Position numbers and translations under genes: made by a program. Positions 13,354 to 17,212 of a DNA stretch of 17,212 nucleotides are shown here, piece after piece. Source of the stretch: Streptosporangiaceae bacterium (lineage in GTDB: Bacteria > Actinomycetota > Actinomycetes > Streptosporangiales > Streptosporangiaceae). The stretch covers positions 1 to 17,212 of the forward strand of contig JASHTQ010000007.1 in assembly GCA_030040475.1 (NCBI GenBank), read 5' to 3'. The notes below the pieces were generated by a model. It did not search any database and was not told the DNA's origin. It saw only the letters and a program-made list of their open reading frames with translations. Numbering within the stretch: the first letter of the stretch is position 1; each line of letters opens with the position of its first letter.

Positions 13354-16300
13354 CACCCCGGGCCGGCGCCCACCAAGACGCCCAAGTCGCCCCCCCCGAC
13401 ACCCTCCCCCAGGTCGCCCCCACCCCAGCCACCCCAACCGCAACGCCCGCCCCCCCGCAGCCCGCCCCCCACCGTAATGAAACCGGGCTTTCAGGACCTT
13501 CCAAGGTGCTGAAACTCGGGTTTCATTCCGCTTCGGGAGCCCGGCCGCGGGTCCTGCGCTGGTCTTTGCTGGTGTGGGTGGTGGCGTTTGGGGTTCTGGT
13601 GGCCAATGCGCCGGGGCGGATGGTGTTCGACACCAAGCTCATCGTTGACATCGATCCCTGGGGTTATTTCACCGGCCTCTGGCACCTCTGGGATCCCACG
13701 AACACCCTCGGCGCGCTGCGCAACCAGGCCGTCGGCTACGCGATCCCGATGGCGCCGTTCTACCTGCTCGGCCACCTCGCGCAGCTGCCTGTCTGGCTCA
13801 TCGAGCGGCTGTGGATGTCGCTGATCATCGCGGTCGGATTCGCCGGGCTGGTCAGACTCGCGGGCGCGCTCGGCATCGGCTCGCCGGCGTCGCGCCTGCT
13901 TGCCGGGCTGGTGTTCGCGCTGTGGCCGACGTTCACCATCGTGATCGGGTCCACCTCGGCCTCCGTGCTGCCCGGGATGCTCGCGCCGTGGGCGGTCCTG
14001 CCGCTGGTTGCGGCGGCACGCCAGCCAGGCGCGTACCAGCCAGGCGGGGCGATCCGGGCTGCCGCCCGCTCCGGCGCCGTGGTGCTGTGCATGAGCGGGG
14101 TCAACGCGACGGTGACGATCGACGCGCTGCTGCTGCCGGGCCTGTTCATCCTCACCCACGTCCGCGGGCGGCGCCTGGTCCGGCTGGCCGTCTGCTGGGC
14201 CGCGGCGGTGGCCGCGGCCACCGCGTGGTGGGCACTGCCGCTGCTGCTGCAGGGCAAGTACGCGTTCAACTTCCTGCCCTACGTAGAGCAGTCGTCTACC
14301 ACGACGGCCACCATGTCGGCGGCGGCCATGCTGCGCGGCGCCGGCAACTGGGTCGCCTACTTCAACGTCGGCACGCCGTGGCTGCCGGCCGGCTGGACCC
14401 TGGTCAGCAGCCCGGTCGCGGTCATCGCCGGCGCGATCGCCGCCGCGTGCGGCCTGTACGGGCTGGCGAAGCGGAACATGCCGGAGGCCTTCTGGCTCCG
14501 CCTGTCTGTCGGCGTCGCCGCGGCAGCGGCGCTGGCAGGCTACGGCGGCCCGCTCGGCGGCCCGTTTCACCAGGCGATCGATAACCTGCTCAACGGCCCG
14601 CTCGCCCCGTTCCGCAACGTCTACAAGCTAGAGCCCGTCATCGCCGCCGCGCTGGCCCTCGGCCTGGCCCACGCCGCCGCAACCTGGCTGTCCACCGCCC
14701 CGGCCCCCGCGACCGCCTCGGCCACCCTGACCACCCTGACCGCCCGGGCCACCCTGACCGCCCGGGCCACCGCGGCCGCCCGCGTCATCCTCGGCCTCGT
14801 CCTGATCGGCCTCGCGCTGCCGTACCTCTCCGGCCAGGTGCTGAACCCCGGGTCGTTCCCCGCGGTGCCGCGCTACTGGTACCAGGCCGCCTCCTGGCTG
14901 GCCGCGAACTCGCCGGACAACCCCGCCCTGGTGGTGCCCGCGGACTCGCACGGCTTCTACACCTGGGGCGACCCGATCGACGACCCGCTGGTGGCGCTCG
15001 CCACCTCACCGTGGGCCGAACTCGGCCTAGTGCCCTACGGCGGCGCCGGATCGCAGATCCTGCTGCAGACCGCGGAGAACGCCATCGAATCCGGCGAGCA
15101 GGTGCCCGGCCTGGCCGGCTACCTGCAGCGGGCCGGGATGCGGTACATCGTGGTGCGCAACGACCTGGACCCGCAGCAGGCTGGCTACACGTCCGCGGCG
15201 ATCGTGCACCAGACGCTGGCGCTGTCCGGGTACACCAGGGTCGCGTCGTTCGGGCCGCTGATCGCGAACGCCCAGACCGGCCCGCAGCCCGCCCCCAGGC
15301 AGCAGGCGCCGCCGCCCAGCTACCCCGCGGTGGAGGTCTACGCCCCGGCCGCCACCGGATCCGCCCCCGCCAGCCAGGGCACGACAGGCCAGGGCACGAC
15401 AGGCCAGGGCACGCTCAGCCCGGTCGCAACCCTGCCGGTCAGCCAGACCGTGCTGGTCAACGGCGGCCCCGACTCGCTCCTGCAGCTCACCGGGCAGGAC
15501 CTGCTCGCCCCCGGCCAGCCCGCCATCATCGCGGGAGACCCGCTCCCGGTCACCCCGGCCGAGTGGGCGGTCACCGACGGGCAGCGGCGCGCGGACTCGC
15601 TGTTCGGCCTGACCGACTCGAACGTCTCCTACACCTACACCGCGACCGAGACCAACCCGCCGGATTCCTTCCTCGGCGCGCCGGGCGGCCAGCCCAGGCA
15701 GCTGCTGCCGGTGCCCGCCGCCGGGCACCAGACGGTGGCCGTATTGTCAGGCGCGGCGAGCGTGACCGTATCGTCGTACGGCGCCAGGCTCGCCGACACC
15801 CAGCAGGAGGACCCGGCCAGTGCCTTCGACGACGACCCGGCCACGGCGTGGGCGGAAGGCAGCCCGCTGACGCCGGTGGGACAGTGGATCCAGATCACCT
15901 TCACCGGCCAGATGACGATGCCGGCCAGCATCGGGATCCGCCTGCTCGACGACAGCCCGAGCCGCGAGATCGCCAGCCAGCTGCGCGTGTCCACGGCGGC
16001 CGGCAGCATCACCACCAAGGTCGCCGCGACAGGCGCGGTCCAGCGGCTGAACGTGGTCCCGGGCCCGACCCGCTGGCTGCGCATCACGATCACCGCCGCC
16101 GCGAGGGTTGCCCAGGCAAAGCCGGGCGCCGGGATATCGGACGTGCTGATCCCCGGCGTCAAGGTGACCCGCCTGCTGCAGCCCGCCGAGGATCCGGCAG
16201 GCCGGCAGGCCGCCTCGGTCGCCTTCTCCTTTCACCAGCAGGTGCCCTCGCCCGCCACCTTCGCCAGCCCGGCCGCCGTCCCGCCGATGGCCAGGACGTT

Positions 16301-17212
16301 CACCCTGGCGAACCCGCTGACCCTGCGGCTGCGGGCCTCCGCGCTTGCCATGCCAGGCCCGGGCCTGGACGCGCTGCTTGACAAGATCCGCTCGCCAGGC
16401 CCGGGCGTGCTGCAGGTAAGCGTCTCGTCGACTAAGGGCGCGCAGCCCCCAGGGTTCCCGGCGAGCCTGATTACCGGGTCGGGAGGCAGGCCATGGGTCG
16501 CCGAAAACACCAGCCCCGTCATCCACCTGAGCTGGCACGGCAAGCGCCGCATCAGCTGGCTGGTGGTACGCCCGGTCACCAGCGGCGCGTCCATCCCGCG
16601 CACGGTCAGGATCACCAGCCCTGACGGCACCCGGCAGGCGAGCATCGGTCCGGGCGGCCTGGTAACGCTGAACCGGCCGCTTACCACCGAACGCATCGAC
16701 ATCTCCTTCCCCAGCGTGCAGCAGTCCGACGTGGTGTCCCTGACCGGCCAGCAGATCACGCTTCCCGTCGCGCTGTGGCAGCTGTCGGTGCCTGCCCTGG
16801 CGAACCTCCGCGCGGTCACCCCGGACCAGCAGGCGCCCTTCACCCTGGCGTGCGGCCAGGGCCCGGCGCTGAGCATCGACGGCAGGACCTACCGCACGTC
16901 GGTCAGCGGCACGCTCGGCGAGCTGAGCCAGTACCTCCCGCTCCAGGTCCGGCTCTGCGCTCCGGGCGGCACGCTGACCCTCGGCGCGGGTCGGCACACC
17001 CTCACCGCGGCGCCCGGCACGTTCGCGGTCACCGACCTCAGCCTGGCCACCTCCGCGAGCGCCAGCCCGGCGGTAACCCCCTCTCGCGCCGTGACCATCA
17101 CCAGCTGGCAGCCGGACAGCCGCCTGCTGCGCATCGGCCCGGGAGTAGCCTCCTACCTTGAGGTGCATCAGAACTACAACCCCGGCTGGACCGCCGTGCT
17201 GAACGGGCAGAC
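13350..17212 (+). CDS. aftD: AftD-like alpha-(1->3)-arabinofuranosyltransferase (GT-C, DUF3367), partial at 3' end
   Basis: The frame is open from ATG 13350 to the right edge (1287 codons; M. tuberculosis AftD is about 1400). Residues 1-65 are a Pro/Ala-rich cytoplasmic tail. The GT-C membrane domain then begins (SLLVWVVAFGVLVANAP), with the Asp-bearing first extracytoplasmic loop FDTKLIVDIDPWGYF (93-107; D94, D100, D102) where GT-C enzymes hold catalytic acid residues, then many membrane helices to about residue 500. The rest is a long extracytoplasmic region with carbohydrate-binding-type modules, including ASAFDDDPATAWAEG near residue 826, ending at NYNPGWTAVLNG. Known: AftD adds arabinofuranose from decaprenyl-phospho-arabinose to arabinan. 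Homologs also occur in actinobacteria lacking mycolic acids, so the glycan here is uncertain. GAGG lies 8 bases before the ATG, which overlaps the preceding stop. Oddities: a 52-bp palindrome in the 5' coding region and two in-frame minisatellites. Confidence 0.92.
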   Translation, partial: MTPRAGAHQDAQVAPPDTLPQVAPTPATPTATPAPPQPAPHRNETGLSGPSKVLKLGFHSASGARPRVLRWSLLVWVVAFGVLVANAPGRMVFDTKLIVDIDPWGYFTGLWHLWDPTNTLGALRNQAVGYAIPMAPFYLLGHLAQLPVWLIERLWMSLIIAVGFAGLVRLAGALGIGSPASRLLAGLVFALWPTFTIVIGSTSASVLPGMLAPWAVLPLVAAARQPGAYQPGGAIRAAARSGAVVLCMSGVNATVTIDALLLPGLFILTHVRGRRLVRLAVCWAAAVAAATAWWALPLLLQGKYAFNFLPYVEQSSTTTATMSAAAMLRGAGNWVAYFNVGTPWLPAGWTLVSSPVAVIAGAIAAACGLYGLAKRNMPEAFWLRLSVGVAAAAALAGYGGPLGGPFHQAIDNLLNGPLAPFRNVYKLEPVIAAALALGLAHAAATWLSTAPAPATASATLTTLTARATLTARATAAARVILGLVLIGLALPYLSGQVLNPGSFPAVPRYWYQAASWLAANSPDNPALVVPADSHGFYTWGDPIDDPLVALATSPWAELGLVPYGGAGSQILLQTAENAIESGEQVPGLAGYLQRAGMRYIVVRNDLDPQQAGYTSAAIVHQTLALSGYTRVASFGPLIANAQTGPQPAPRQQAPPPSYPAVEVYAPAATGSAPASQGTTGQGTTGQGTLSPVATLPVSQTVLVNGGPDSLLQLTGQDLLAPGQPAIIAGDPLPVTPAEWAVTDGQRRADSLFGLTDSNVSYTYTATETNPPDSFLGAPGGQPRQLLPVPAAGHQTVAVLSGAASVTVSSYGARLADTQQEDPASAFDDDPATAWAEGSPLTPVGQWIQITFTGQMTMPASIGIRLLDDSPSREIASQLRVSTAAGSITTKVAATGAVQRLNVVPGPTRWLRITITAAARVAQAKPGAGISDVLIPGVKVTRLLQPAEDPAGRQAASVAFSFHQQVPSPATFASPAAVPPMARTFTLANPLTLRLRASALAMPGPGLDALLDKIRSPGPGVLQVSVSSTKGAQPPGFPASLITGSGGRPWVAENTSPVIHLSWHGKRRISWLVVRPVTSGASIPRTVRITSPDGTRQASIGPGGLVTLNRPLTTERIDISFPSVQQSDVVSLTGQQITLPVALWQLSVPALANLRAVTPDQQAPFTLACGQGPALSIDGRTYRTSVSGTLGELSQYLPLQVRLCAPGGTLTLGAGRHTLTAAPGTFAVTDLSLATSASASPAVTPSRAVTITSWQPDSRLLRIGPGVASYLEVHQNYNPGWTAVLNGQ
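13476..13527. repeat. 52-bp imperfect palindrome inside the 5' coding part of the aftD-like gene
   Basis: AATGAAACCGGGCTTTCAG (13476-13494) and CTGAAACTCGGGTTTCATT (13509-13527) pair at 16 of 19 positions, and the loop contains ACCTT/AAGGT. Each arm also contains a 16-bp near-palindrome of the form TGAAAC-N4-NTTTCA. Its AT content contrasts with the C-rich stretch before it. It encodes part of the cytoplasmic tail between the Pro-rich segment and the first membrane helix. Candidate REP/MITE-type insert or regulatory site. Confidence 0.7.
14733..14768. repeat. 18-bp tandem repeat (two perfect copies) in the aftD-like gene
   Basis: ACCCTGACCGCCCGGGCC occurs twice head to tail, with a partial copy just before. 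It encodes TLTARA units in an Ala/Thr-rich loop between two membrane helices. Length changes would stay in frame. Confidence 0.8.
15374..15413. repeat. 15-bp tandem repeat (2.7 copies) in the aftD-like gene
   Basis: CCAGGGCACGACAGG is repeated twice exactly, followed by a 10-base partial copy. It encodes QGTTG units in an extracytoplasmic linker between domains and keeps the frame. Confidence 0.8.

Noticed and set aside
15011..17168. Long frames plus 15011-16381 and minus 15747-17168 within the aftD-like gene
   Set aside because: The AftD frame is continuous through the whole region with matching domain motifs; the others are Arg/Gly/Ala-rich shadows.

Overview
The window looks like chromosomal DNA from a high-GC actinobacterium. 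The signs are a very strong G/C bias at third codon positions, GTG starts, ATGA/GTGA gene overlaps, a mycothiol-dependent isomerase relative, DUF1707, DUF3068 and DUF2613-like proteins, and an AftD-type arabinofuranosyltransferase. The genus cannot be fixed from the sequence. I see no phage, plasmid, transposase, CRISPR, rRNA or tRNA signal. No gene-free stretch exceeds 300 bases.

Left part (1-4175, minus strand): a translationally coupled operon of a MoxR-type AAA+ ATPase, a DUF58 membrane protein and a TgpA-like transglutaminase-core membrane protein whose gene runs off the left edge. The family arrangement is classical, but here the transglutaminase has Ser and Phe where the catalytic Cys and His should be. 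A good promoter (TTGACA, 17 bp, TCGAAT) lies just upstream of moxR, with its -35 box inside the end of the preceding gene.

Middle part (4172-7362): a mycothiol-dependent maleylpyruvate isomerase-like gene (-); upstream of it a remnant of a dual-specificity phosphatase gene that has lost its catalytic core; then on the plus strand a class A FAD monooxygenase whose -10 box sits inside a 9-bp inverted repeat, and a small DUF1707 membrane protein.

Right part (7403-17212): a cell-envelope glycan locus built around a divergent promoter at about 12354-12585. Leftward there are five tightly packed genes: a GT4 glycosyltransferase, a SAM methyltransferase, a secreted beta-propeller/FnIII protein, a 48-residue membrane peptide (DUF2613-like) and a DUF3068 (PorA-like) membrane protein. 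Rightward there is a second SAM methyltransferase overlapping a large AftD-like arabinofuranosyltransferase that runs off the right edge. From memory, the same families (Rv0224c methyltransferase, Rv0225 glycosyltransferase, Rv0227c DUF3068, Rv0236A small protein, Rv0236c AftD) lie near each other in Mycobacterium tuberculosis. The likely joint job is making or decorating an arabinose-containing envelope polysaccharide. The propeller/FnIII protein is the least described member here. A 28-bp inverted repeat covers the -35 box of the leftward promoter, and a 52-bp imperfect palindrome lies within the 5' coding part of the aftD-like gene.
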